64,000 bases of DNA from Streptomyces sp. ISL-36 (GTDB taxonomy: Bacteria; Actinomycetota; Actinomycetes; Streptomycetales; Streptomycetaceae): NCBI RefSeq assembly GCF_018614205.1, contig NZ_JAGGOS010000019.1, positions 62,728-126,727 of the forward strand, given 5' to 3'. The notes beneath the pieces were generated by a model. The model was not told the DNA's origin, ran no database searches, and was given only the letters and a program-made list of their open reading frames with translations. A program made the translations under genes and the position numbers. How positions within the stretch are numbered: the first letter of the stretch is position 1; each line of letters begins with the position of its first letter. This document shows positions 8,808 to 16,191 of the stretch, in pieces.

Positions 8808-9038
8808 GTGGCACGGCACGAGGAGAGCGGGCGAGAGGGCGAGGGCGCTCACGCCCACGCCCAGTACCAGCGCGACAAGGCGGAACACCTCCTGCAACGG
8901 GCGCGTCGCAGCACCGACCCCGAGGAGGCGGCCCGCCTGCGCGAGCAGGGCGAGCAGCTCAAGGAACGCAGCGAGCGGGCCCTGCGCGAGGAACACGAGC
9001 CCCGGCCCGACGACCTCCACGAGGAGTACCCCGGCTGA
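8808..9038 (+). CDS. Small highly charged helical protein (DUF6381-like)
   Basis: A 76-residue protein rich in Glu, Arg and Gln with a repeated helical pattern (DKAEHLLQRARRSTDPEEAARLREQ) and no membrane segment. It resembles the short Streptomyces proteins called DUF6381, of unknown function. GTG start with GGAGGCG eight bases upstream. It precedes the uracil-DNA glycosylase gene by 41 bases and could be co-transcribed with it. The family name is tentative. Confidence 0.6.
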   Translation: MARHEESGREGEGAHAHAQYQRDKAEHLLQRARRSTDPEEAARLREQGEQLKERSERALREEHEPRPDDLHEEYPG

Positions 9039-9079
9039 TCCGGGCGCCGGGCGGGAAGGCTGACGATCGGAGACCCGCG

Positions 9080-9760
9080 ATGACCGGAAAGGACACACCG
9101 GACCGGCCCGCCGAAGGCACCGGGGAAGGTCCCGGCGAAGGGTATGACGCCACACCGTACCTGCCGCGGACAGGCGGCCTGGCGGCCTACCGCCGGGCCG
9201 CTGCCGGCTGCCGGGGCTGCCCCCTCTTCGCCGAGGCGACGGCGACGGTGTTCGGCCGCGGCGACCCCGCCGCCCGCCTCCTGCTCGTCGGCGAGCAGCC
9301 CGGCGACCAGGAGGACCGCCAGGGCGAACCCTTCGTGGGGCCCGCGGGCCGGCTGCTCGCCAAGGCGCTGCGCGAGGCGGGCATCGACGAGGAGGACGCG
9401 TACCTCACCAACGCCGTGAAGCACTTCAAGTTCACCCGGTCCGGGCCGGGGAAGCGCCGGATCCACAAGGCACCCAGCCTGCGCGAGATGACGGCCTGCC
9501 GCCCGTGGCTGGAGGCCGAACTGCGACTGGTGGACCCGAGTGTGGTGGTGGTGCTCGGCGCGACCGCGGGCAAGGCCGTCCTCGGCCGTGGGTTCCGTGT
9601 CGGCGCCGACCGCGGGGCGCTGCTCCCCATGCCGGGCGCGGACGGCGGCCCCCAGGTCGTGGCGACCCTCCACCCGTCCGCCGTCCTGCGCGCCGACGAC
9701 CGTGAGAGTGCCTACGCGGGCCTCGTCGCCGACCTGCGGGTGGCGGCCGGCGCCCTGTGA
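9080..9760 (+). CDS. udgX: UdgX-family uracil-DNA glycosylase
   Basis: A 226-residue DNA repair protein of the uracil-DNA glycosylase superfamily. It has the family-4 type iron-sulphur cysteines (CRGCPLF near residue 45 and a later ACRPW). The catalytic-loop region GEQPGDQEDRQGEPFVGPAG and the C-terminal HPSAVLR motif are present. The insertion KRRIHKAPS is the hallmark of UdgX, whose loop histidine forms a covalent bond to DNA after uracil removal. A longer frame extends upstream, but the ATG at 9080 lies after the small charged gene and gives the family's normal length. The sub-family call rests on this loop. Confidence 0.88.
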   Translation: MTGKDTPDRPAEGTGEGPGEGYDATPYLPRTGGLAAYRRAAAGCRGCPLFAEATATVFGRGDPAARLLLVGEQPGDQEDRQGEPFVGPAGRLLAKALREAGIDEEDAYLTNAVKHFKFTRSGPGKRRIHKAPSLREMTACRPWLEAELRLVDPSVVVVLGATAGKAVLGRGFRVGADRGALLPMPGADGGPQVVATLHPSAVLRADDRESAYAGLVADLRVAAGAL

Positions 9761-9820
9761 GAACCGCCGCACCGGACGGTCCGGCTCCCTGTCGAGAACC
9801 GCCGCAGCGGGCGGTCCGGC
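9754..9820. repeat. About 34-base tandem duplication at the udgX stop
   Basis: Two near-identical copies, 9754-9785 and 9788-9820, share GAGAACCGCCGCA and GCGGTCCGGC-type ends. The first copy includes the udgX stop codon. Each copy can fold as a small hairpin. Confidence 0.75.
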
Positions 9821-9940
9821 GCCGCACGGCAACCGCTGCCCCTGCCCTGGGGGAGCCGCGAGCCGGGGAGCAGGGGAGCAGCCGGGTGAAATCTCCGGCC
9901 CGCAGGAGTGTCACGGCGAGGACCGGGAACCTGGGCGGGC

Positions 9941-11191
9941 ATGGCCCCGATGACACTCGACAGCACCGCCGCCCTGCTCCTCAAGGGATACGCCTGGCTC
10001 CCCGACCTGCGCCGCCGCAGCGACGGCGGCTCGGTGCGGACCCGGCTCCTGGGGCGCCCGACGGTTGCCCTCCACGGCCCCGACGCCGTCCGGTTCTTCT
10101 ACGACGAGAACCATGTGCGGCGCCACGGGGCCCTGCCCGGGCCCGTCCTGGACACCCTCTTCGGCCGCGGCGCCGTCCACACCCTGGACGCCGAGGACCA
10201 CCGCGTACGCAAGGCACTGTTCCTGGGCGAGCTCACCGACCCGGCGGGGGTCGCCGAGCTGGTGGACAGGGTCCGGGACGAGTGGCAGCGGACGTTCGCA
10301 CCGCCGCACGGCCGGGAGGTGGTGCTGTTCGACGAGGCCGCGCGGGTCCTGGCCCGAGCGGCCTGCGCATGGGCCGGCGTGCCGCTGACGGAGGAACAGA
10401 CCGAGCGCATGGCCGAGGACTGTGTCGCCATGGTGGACGGCTTCGCCACCGCCGGTCCGCGCCACCTGAGGGCCAGGCGCGCCCGCACCCGCCAGGAGCA
10501 GACCCTCGCCCGGCTGGTCGAGGAGGCACGCGGCGGAGCCCTCCACGCCCCCGGCACCCCGTTCGACGCGGTCGTACGCCACCGTGACGCCGACGGCGAG
10601 GAGCTGGACGCGCGGACGGCCGCCGTCGAACTCCTCAACATCGTGCGCCCCACCGTCGCCATCGCCTGGTTCGTCGCCTTCGCCGCCCACGCGATGGACC
10701 GGTGGCCTGGCCAGCGCCACCTGCTGCGCGAGGACGACGGCTCGTACGCGGAGCCGTACACCGAGACGTACGCCGAACCCTTCGCCCACGAGGTCCGCCG
10801 CTTCTACCCGTTCGTGCCGTTCGTCGGCGGTCTGGCCGCCGGCGACCTGCGCCGGGACGGCGAGGACATCCCCGCCGGCACCCTGCTCCTGCTCGACGTC
10901 TACGGCCAGAACCACGACCCCGGACTCTGGCACGACCCCTACCGCTTCGACCCCGAGCGGTTCCTGCGCCGGGCGCCGGTGCGCGACGAGCTGATCCCGC
11001 AGGGCGGCGGCGATGCCAAGAGCGGCCATCGGTGCCCAGGGGAGGACATCACCGTCGCCGTCCTCGCCGCCCTGTCCACCGAACTGTCCCGGCTGGAGTA
11101 CACCGTCCCCGAACAGGACCTGAGGATTCCGCTCCACCGCATCCCCACCCGCCCCCGCAGCGGATTCCGCTTCGTCCCCCACCCCGCGTAG
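9941..11191 (+). CDS. CYP152-type cytochrome P450 peroxygenase (fatty acid hydroxylase/decarboxylase)
   Basis: A 416-residue P450 close in length to P450-BS-beta. The haem loop is IPQGGGDAKSGHRCPGE with the ligand Cys. The I-helix carries the Arg-Pro pair (NIVRPTVAIAWFVAF) that binds the substrate carboxylate in CYP152 enzymes in place of the usual acid-alcohol pair. HEVRRFYPFVPFVGG is also typical. Such enzymes use hydrogen peroxide directly to hydroxylate or decarboxylate fatty acids, so no ferredoxin is needed, and none is adjacent. The ATG at 9941 is chosen; a second ATG three codons on and a GTG at 9908 are also possible. Confidence 0.88.
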   Translation: MAPMTLDSTAALLLKGYAWLPDLRRRSDGGSVRTRLLGRPTVALHGPDAVRFFYDENHVRRHGALPGPVLDTLFGRGAVHTLDAEDHRVRKALFLGELTDPAGVAELVDRVRDEWQRTFAPPHGREVVLFDEAARVLARAACAWAGVPLTEEQTERMAEDCVAMVDGFATAGPRHLRARRARTRQEQTLARLVEEARGGALHAPGTPFDAVVRHRDADGEELDARTAAVELLNIVRPTVAIAWFVAFAAHAMDRWPGQRHLLREDDGSYAEPYTETYAEPFAHEVRRFYPFVPFVGGLAAGDLRRDGEDIPAGTLLLLDVYGQNHDPGLWHDPYRFDPERFLRRAPVRDELIPQGGGDAKSGHRCPGEDITVAVLAALSTELSRLEYTVPEQDLRIPLHRIPTRPRSGFRFVPHPA

Positions 11192-11261
11192 GGCGTGTCT
11201 GGGAGGCTCGCCCGCGGCCGGGACAGCCGTAACGGCCCGAACGGCCCGCCCGGCGTGCGCG

Positions 11262-11759
11262 GTCACCGCCGCGTACGCGACCGAGCACCGGCTCAAGACG
11301 CTGAGCGACCTGGGCGCGGCGAAGCCGCCCGTACGGCTTGCGGCGGGCGACGAATGCGTCCAGCGGCCCTACTGCGCGCCGGGTCTGAAGAAGACGTACG
11401 GCATCGACGTCCTCGGCGTCGACCCGAAGGGCGTCGGCACCACCCAGGCCAAACAGGCCGTGCAGAGCGGTCGGGACCAGATGGTCCTGACGACCACCAC
11501 CGATGCCACGCTCGACGACTTCGGGCTCGTCCTGCTCGCCGACGACAAACGACTGCAGAACGCCGACCACATCGTGCCGGTCGTCAACCGCTCCCGGGCG
11601 GGCGGTGCGGGTGTCACCGGGGCCCTCGGCCGCCTCAACACGGTCCTGACCACCGCCGATCTGGCGCAGCTGAATGAACAGGTCGACAGCTGGCGCCGCC
11701 TCCCGCAGGACGTCGCGAAGAACTTCCTGCGGGAGAAGGGACTGCTCCCGGCACCGTAG
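11262..11759 (+). pseudogene. Glycine betaine/choline-type ABC binding protein, C-terminal remnant
   Basis: An open frame without a plausible start matches the C-terminal two thirds of an OpuAC/ProX-type binding protein. Landmarks are LKTLSDLG, RPYCAPGLKKTYGIDV, KQAVQSGRDQMVLTTTTDATL, LVLLADDKRLQNADHIVPVVN and a final helix ending FLREKGL. The lipoprotein signal and first lobe are absent: upstream of about 11262 the frame runs into unrelated sequence after the P450 stop. The remnant converges on a broken ATPase gene of the same transporter type, and no permease genes are present, so the operon has been rearranged and lost. Confidence 0.8.
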
Positions 11760-12602
11760 GCCGGCTCCCCGGCCCGCGCCCGTACGCCGGCGTCCCTCTC
11801 CCCGCGCTCCCGGCGCGCGCCCCACGCCCCCCGGCCCGCGCTCCCGCCCCACGCCCCCGCCCCGAGCCCCCGGCCCGCGTCCGGTTGCCCTCAGCGCGCG
11901 CGTGCGCTCACGCGTCGGCGACCGAGTCGAACTCGACCTCTCCCCGTGCCACGCCCTGAGCGTCCGCGTCCACCGAGCGCCGCAGCGCCTCGTGCAGTTT
12001 GGCCGGGGTGAGGACGCCGAGGAAGCGGGTGCCGTCGAGGACGGCCACCCAGCCGGCGTCGTGCTGGAGCATCTCGCTGAACGCCTGCTTCAGCGGCGCG
12101 CCGACCGGCACCCATGCCTCCATGCGGCGGGCCAGATCCCCGACCGTCCCCTCCTCCCCGGCCAGGGAGAGCGCATCGGCGGACACCCAGCCGTGCAGAT
12201 CGCCGTCGCCGCCGAGCACCACCGCCCAGCGTGCCCCGTCGGCGCGCAGCCGGGCCGCTGCGGCGGCCGCGGGCTCCTCGAGCCGTGCGAGCGGCGGCTG
12301 TTCCAGGTCGTCGGGTTCGATCGCCGTCACCGAGAGCCGCTTCAGGCCCCGGTCCGCGCCCACGAACTGGGCGACGTACGGCGTGGCGGGCGTGCCGAGG
12401 GCGGTCGCCGGGGTGTCGAACTGCTCGATGCGCCCCTGCCCGTACACGGCGATACGGTCGCCCATCCGCACCGCCTCCTCGATGTCGTGGGTGACGAGGA
12501 GGACCGTCTTGCGGACGGTGGCCTGCAGGTTCAGGAACTCGTTCTGCAGCCGCTCGCGCACCACGGGGTCGACGGCGCCGAAGGGTTTGTCCATCAGCAG
12601 GA

Positions 12603-12633
12603 CTGGGGGTCCCCCACCCTTGGGTAGGGGGAG
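12603..12633 (+). repeat. Small palindromic element, copy 1
   Basis: A 31-base unit beginning CTGGGGGTCCCCC and ending AGGGGGAG with an internal hairpin. It lies inside the ATPase coding sequence. Similar short GC-palindromes occur widely between Streptomyces genes, as far as I recall. Confidence 0.75.
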
Positions 12634-12664
12634 GGTCGGCGGCCGGGCGCGGGCCACGCCGACG

Positions 12665-12692
12665 CTCCCCCTGCCTTCGGGGGGACCCCCAG
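12665..12692 (-). repeat. Small palindromic element, copy 2 (inverted)
   Basis: Read on the minus strand this 28-base unit also begins CTGGGGGTCCCCC and ends AGGGGGAG, so it is an inverted second copy of the element at 12603-12633. The two copies face each other across a 31-base stretch of host gene. Confidence 0.75.
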
Positions 12693-13245
12693 CGCTGTCC
12701 GCCGGAGAGCTGGGCGGGGTAGCGGGCGCCGTAGGTCTTGGGGTCGAGGCCGACGAGGTCGAGGAGTTCGGCGGCGCGGGCCCGGGCCTTCGACCTCCTC
12801 CAGCCGATCAGTGAGGGGACGGTCGCCGTGTTGTCGAGGACCGTGCGGTGGGGAAAGAGCCCGATCTGCTGGATCACGTATCCGATGCTCCGCCACAGCT
12901 TCACCGGATCGACCTTCGCGATGTCCCGGCCGTCGACCAGGATCCGGCCGGAGGTCGGCTCGATGAGCCGGTTGACCATCATCATCGTGGTCGTCTTGCC
13001 ACAGCCGGACGGGCCGACCAGGGTGACCAGTTCGCCCTCGGCGACGTCGAAGGAGAGGCCGTCGACGGCGGTGGTGCCGTCCGCGTACACCTTGCCGACC
13101 TGCTCGAACCGGATCATGGATCACATGCTAGGAGGCGCCCGGGCGGGCCGCAGGGGACCGGGCCCGTCCGGGGCGCGGACAGCCCGCTGAACACCGTCTC
13201 TTGTCATGACCCTTGCGAGGCGGTCGGTCGGGCTGCTATCCATCC

Positions 13246-13262
13246 GTTAGGAAACTTTCCTT
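13246..13262 (+). promoter_or_regulatory. GTTAGGAAA-C-TTTCCT palindrome, ROK/CsnR-like operator
   Basis: AGGAAA and TTTCCT form perfect arms around one base, preceded by GTT. The published CsnR site before a Streptomyces chitosanase gene has the form GTTAGGAAAGTTTCCTAAC. This copy is 28 bases before the GH5 start. Confidence 0.5.
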
Positions 13263-13289
13263 CCAATCCATCGTTCCGTGGAGACCCCC

Positions 13290-14750
13290 ATGACACCGGC
13301 ACGATCGGCACGTCCCTCTCTGCGCTCACTGGGTGCCGCCGGCACCGCCGTGGCCGCCCTGGTCCTCGGCCTCGCCGCCGCGCCACCGGCCGCGGTCGCC
13401 GCCCCCGTGACCCACGAGGCGGAGAACGCCACCCTCTCCCAGGGCGTGGCCGAGTCCAACCACACCGGCTTCACCGGCACCGGGTTCGTCAACTACGACA
13501 ACACCGCCGGCAGCTACGTCCAGTGGAACGTCGACGCCGCCCAGGCGGGCACCGCGACCCTCACCCTCCGGTACGCCAACGGCACCACCACCAACCGCCC
13601 CATGGACATCGCCGTCAACGGCGCGGTGGCCGCCTCCGGCAAGGCCTTCGCCGGCACCGGAGCGTGGACCAGCTGGGCCACCACCACCGTCACCGCCGAC
13701 CTCAAGGCCGGCGCCAACACCATCCGTGCCACCGCCACCACCGCGAACGGCGGCCCCAACCTCGACCACCTGAAGGTCGACACCGCCACCGCCCCACCGT
13801 CCACCGGCACCACGCCGGCCGCGATCAACGGGCAGCTCAAGGTCTGCGGCACCAAGCTCTGCAACACCCACGGCAAGCCCATCCAGCTGCGCGGCATGTC
13901 CAGCCACGGCACCCAGTGGTACAGCCAGTGTCTGACCGGCGGCTCCCTCGACGCGCTCGCCAAGGACTGGAACGCCGACGTGCTGCGCGTCTCCACCTAC
14001 GTCCAGGAGGAGGGGTACGAGACGGACCCGCGGAAGTTCACCGACCTGGCCCACTCGCTCATCGAACAGGCCACCGCCCGCGGCATGTACGTGATCGTCG
14101 ACTGGCACATGCTCGACCCCGGCGACCCGCACTACAACCTGGCCCGCGCCAAGACCTTCTTCACCGAGATCGCCCAGCGCCACGGCTCCAAGACCAACCT
14201 GCTCTACGAGATCGCCAACGAGCCCAGCGGTGTCGCCTGGTCCCGGATCAAGAGCTACGCCGAACAGCTCATCCCCGTCATCCGCGCCAAGGACGCCGAG
14301 ACCCCGATCCTCGTCGGCACGCGCGCGTGGTCCTCGCTCGGCGTCTCCGAGGGCGCCGACGAGTCAGAGGTCGTCGCCAGCCCGGTGAACGCCTCCAACA
14401 TCATGTACACCTTCCACTTCTACGCGTACTCGCACCGCGACGAGTACCTGAACACGCTCTCCCGCGCCGCCGACAAGCTGCCCGTCTTCGTCACCGAGTT
14501 CGGCACCCAGAACTACGCCGGTGAGGGCGCCAACGACTTCGCCATGAGCCAGCGGTTCATCGATCTCATGGCCGCCAAGAAGATCAGCTGGGTGAACTGG
14601 AACTTCTCCGACGACGACCGCAGCGGCGCCGTCTTCACCAGCGGCACCTGCTCCGGCAACGGACCGTGGGCCGGTACCGGCTCGCTCAAGCCCGCCGGGG
14701 TCTGGATCCGCGACCGGATCAGGACGGCCGACAACTTCCCCACCTCCTGA
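13290..14750 (+). CDS. Secreted cellulase (GH5) with N-terminal CBM35-like domain
   Basis: A 486-residue exported glycoside hydrolase. The ATG at 13290 has GGAGA seven bases upstream and is preferred to the GTG four codons earlier. The signal peptide ends near AVAAPVTHEAENA. A carbohydrate-binding domain of CBM35/CBM6 type spans about 35-165 (HEAENATLS, YVQWNVDA, LDHLKVD). The GH5 domain begins at about 185 with GKPIQLRGMSSHGTQW. The acid/base Glu is in LLYEIANEP and the nucleophile Glu in FVTEFGTQ; IMYTFHFYA is also typical. It would cut beta-1,4-glucan outside the cell. The exact substrate (cellulose, glucan or mannan) is not certain from sequence. Confidence 0.9.
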   Translation: MTPARSARPSLRSLGAAGTAVAALVLGLAAAPPAAVAAPVTHEAENATLSQGVAESNHTGFTGTGFVNYDNTAGSYVQWNVDAAQAGTATLTLRYANGTTTNRPMDIAVNGAVAASGKAFAGTGAWTSWATTTVTADLKAGANTIRATATTANGGPNLDHLKVDTATAPPSTGTTPAAINGQLKVCGTKLCNTHGKPIQLRGMSSHGTQWYSQCLTGGSLDALAKDWNADVLRVSTYVQEEGYETDPRKFTDLAHSLIEQATARGMYVIVDWHMLDPGDPHYNLARAKTFFTEIAQRHGSKTNLLYEIANEPSGVAWSRIKSYAEQLIPVIRAKDAETPILVGTRAWSSLGVSEGADESEVVASPVNASNIMYTFHFYAYSHRDEYLNTLSRAADKLPVFVTEFGTQNYAGEGANDFAMSQRFIDLMAAKKISWVNWNFSDDDRSGAVFTSGTCSGNGPWAGTGSLKPAGVWIRDRIRTADNFPTS

Positions 14751-14758
14751 ACGCCTCC

Positions 14759-14814
14759 TCGATGCGCCCCCGCCCCGTGCCCTGTGATCCACTGGGCGGG
14801 CGGGGGCGTATCGA
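14759..14814 (+). terminator. Long GC-rich hairpin after the GH5 gene
   Basis: TCGATGCGCCCCCGCCC pairs with GGGCGGGCGGGGGCGTATCGA with one mismatch and a small bulge around a loop of about 20 bases. It begins nine bases after the GH5 stop and ends just before the ribosome-binding site of the next gene. Confidence 0.7.
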
Positions 14815-14826
14815 ACAGGAGCAGCA

Positions 14827-16125
14827 TTGACCAGCTACCGCCAGCCCGGCCTCGTCCTCACCGACCGCCGCTTCACCGTCCCGCTCGACCACGCCGACCC
14901 CGAGGGCGAGCAGATCGAGGTCTACGGCCGTGAGGCCGTCGCGAGCGACAAGGCAGGGGCGGACCTGCCGTGGCTGGTGTACCTGGAGGGCGGGCCCGGC
15001 TTCGGGGCCCGCCGCTTCATCGGCCGGCAGGCCTGGCTCGGCCGGGCCGTCCAGGAGTTCCGCGTCCTCCTCCTCGACCAGCGCGGTACCGGCAACTCCA
15101 CCCCCGCCACCCGCCAGACCCTCCCGCTGCGCGGCACACCCGCCCAGCAGGCCGACTACCTCGCCCACTTCCGGGCCGACTCGATCGTCAAGGACTGCGA
15201 GCTCATCCGGAAGCGCCTCACCGGCGGCGCCCGCTGGACCGTCCTCGGCCAGAGCTTCGGCGGCTTCTGCGCCACCCACTACCTCTCGACCGCACCCGAA
15301 GGGCTCAGGACCGTCCTCGTCACCGGCGGCCTGCCGTCCCTGCACGCGGGCGCCGACGAGGTCTACCGCGCGGCCTACCCCCGTATCCGGCGCAAGGCCG
15401 AGGCGCACTACGCCCGCTACCCGCAGGACGTCGAACGGGCCCGCCGGATCGCCGCCCACCTCCTGGAGCGGCCGGTCACGCTCCCCCACGGCGGCGTGCT
15501 CACCCCGCAGGCCTTCCAGTCCCTCGGCATCCTCCTCGGCAGTGGCGAGGGCACCCACCAGCTCCACCTCCTCCTGGAGGACGCCTTCGTCCCGACGCCC
15601 GGCGGCCCCGCACTCTCGGACGCCTTCCTGGAGAACGTCCAGGCCGTCCTGTCGTACGCCGGCCATCCGCTGTACGCCGTGCTCCACGAGGCGATCTACG
15701 CCCAGGGGCAGGGCCCCACCGCCTGGGCCGCCGAACGCGTCCGCGCCGAGTTCCCCGCGTTCGACGCCGCGAAGACCCTCGCCGGTGACGATCCGCTCCT
15801 GTTCACCGGCGAGACCGTGCACCCCTGGCACTTCGAGACCGACCCGGCCCTGCGCCCGCTGCGCGAGACCGCCCACCTGCTGGCCGAGCGGACCGACTGG
15901 GCCCCGCTCTACGACCCGGCGCGGCTGGCCCTCAACGAGGTGCCGGTGGCGGCCGCCGTCTACCACGACGACCTGTACGTGGACACCGCCCACTCCCTGG
16001 AGACCGCCCGCGCGATCCGGGGCCTGCGGACCTGGGTGACCGACGAGTTCGAGCACGACGGCGTACGGGCGGGCGGCCCGCGCGTCCTCGACCGGCTGCT
16101 CGCCCTCGCACGGGGTGAGATCTGA
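14827..16125 (+). CDS. S33-family alpha/beta hydrolase (proline iminopeptidase-like)
   Basis: A 432-residue cytoplasmic hydrolase. The oxyanion HGGP-type motif is VYLEGGPGFGA near residue 55. Next come LLLDQRGTGNS and the nucleophile elbow VLGQSFGGF with the catalytic Ser. Near the C-terminus a VYHDDLYVDT region supplies acid residues, and a late His (EFEHDGV) is the likely third triad member. This pattern is typical of the long Streptomyces prolyl aminopeptidases, which release N-terminal proline from peptides. TTG start with AGGAG eight bases upstream. It is probably a single-gene unit. Confidence 0.82.
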   Translation: MTSYRQPGLVLTDRRFTVPLDHADPEGEQIEVYGREAVASDKAGADLPWLVYLEGGPGFGARRFIGRQAWLGRAVQEFRVLLLDQRGTGNSTPATRQTLPLRGTPAQQADYLAHFRADSIVKDCELIRKRLTGGARWTVLGQSFGGFCATHYLSTAPEGLRTVLVTGGLPSLHAGADEVYRAAYPRIRRKAEAHYARYPQDVERARRIAAHLLERPVTLPHGGVLTPQAFQSLGILLGSGEGTHQLHLLLEDAFVPTPGGPALSDAFLENVQAVLSYAGHPLYAVLHEAIYAQGQGPTAWAAERVRAEFPAFDAAKTLAGDDPLLFTGETVHPWHFETDPALRPLRETAHLLAERTDWAPLYDPARLALNEVPVAAAVYHDDLYVDTAHSLETARAIRGLRTWVTDEFEHDGVRAGGPRVLDRLLALARGEI

Positions 16126-16191
16126 TCGTCCGGGGATAGGATTCGCCGCGCAATCGGTCAGCAATCGAGGCGAGTTCGCGGGGGGCCCGGG

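Larger units (their letters stand above)
11908..13117 (-). pseudogene. Osmoprotectant ABC transporter ATPase (ProV/OpuCA type), disrupted
   Basis: The N-terminal part reads well from the ATG at 13117: Walker A GPSGCGKTTTMMMVN, then the Q-loop YVIQQIGLFPHRTV and the signature LSGGQ. Directly after the signature the frame is broken by two short palindromic insertions (12603-12633 and 12665-12692). Between them lies a 31-base piece of the original gene, readable as VGVARA. The C-terminal part continues in another frame from about 12600: LLMDKPFGAVDP, THDIEEAVRMGDRIAVY and two CBS-type repeats to the stop at 11908. In the Walker B region the catalytic Glu is Lys (AAA codon). The protein cannot be made as one functional chain. 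Confidence 0.85.

Noticed and set aside
9941..11191. A P450 belonging to a natural-product cluster
   Set aside because: The protein is of the peroxygenase type, and no polyketide, peptide or terpene synthase is in the window.
12603..12692. One 90-base miniature transposon with terminal inverted repeats
   Set aside because: The 31 bases between the arms match the expected ATPase coding sequence, so two separate short elements fit better.
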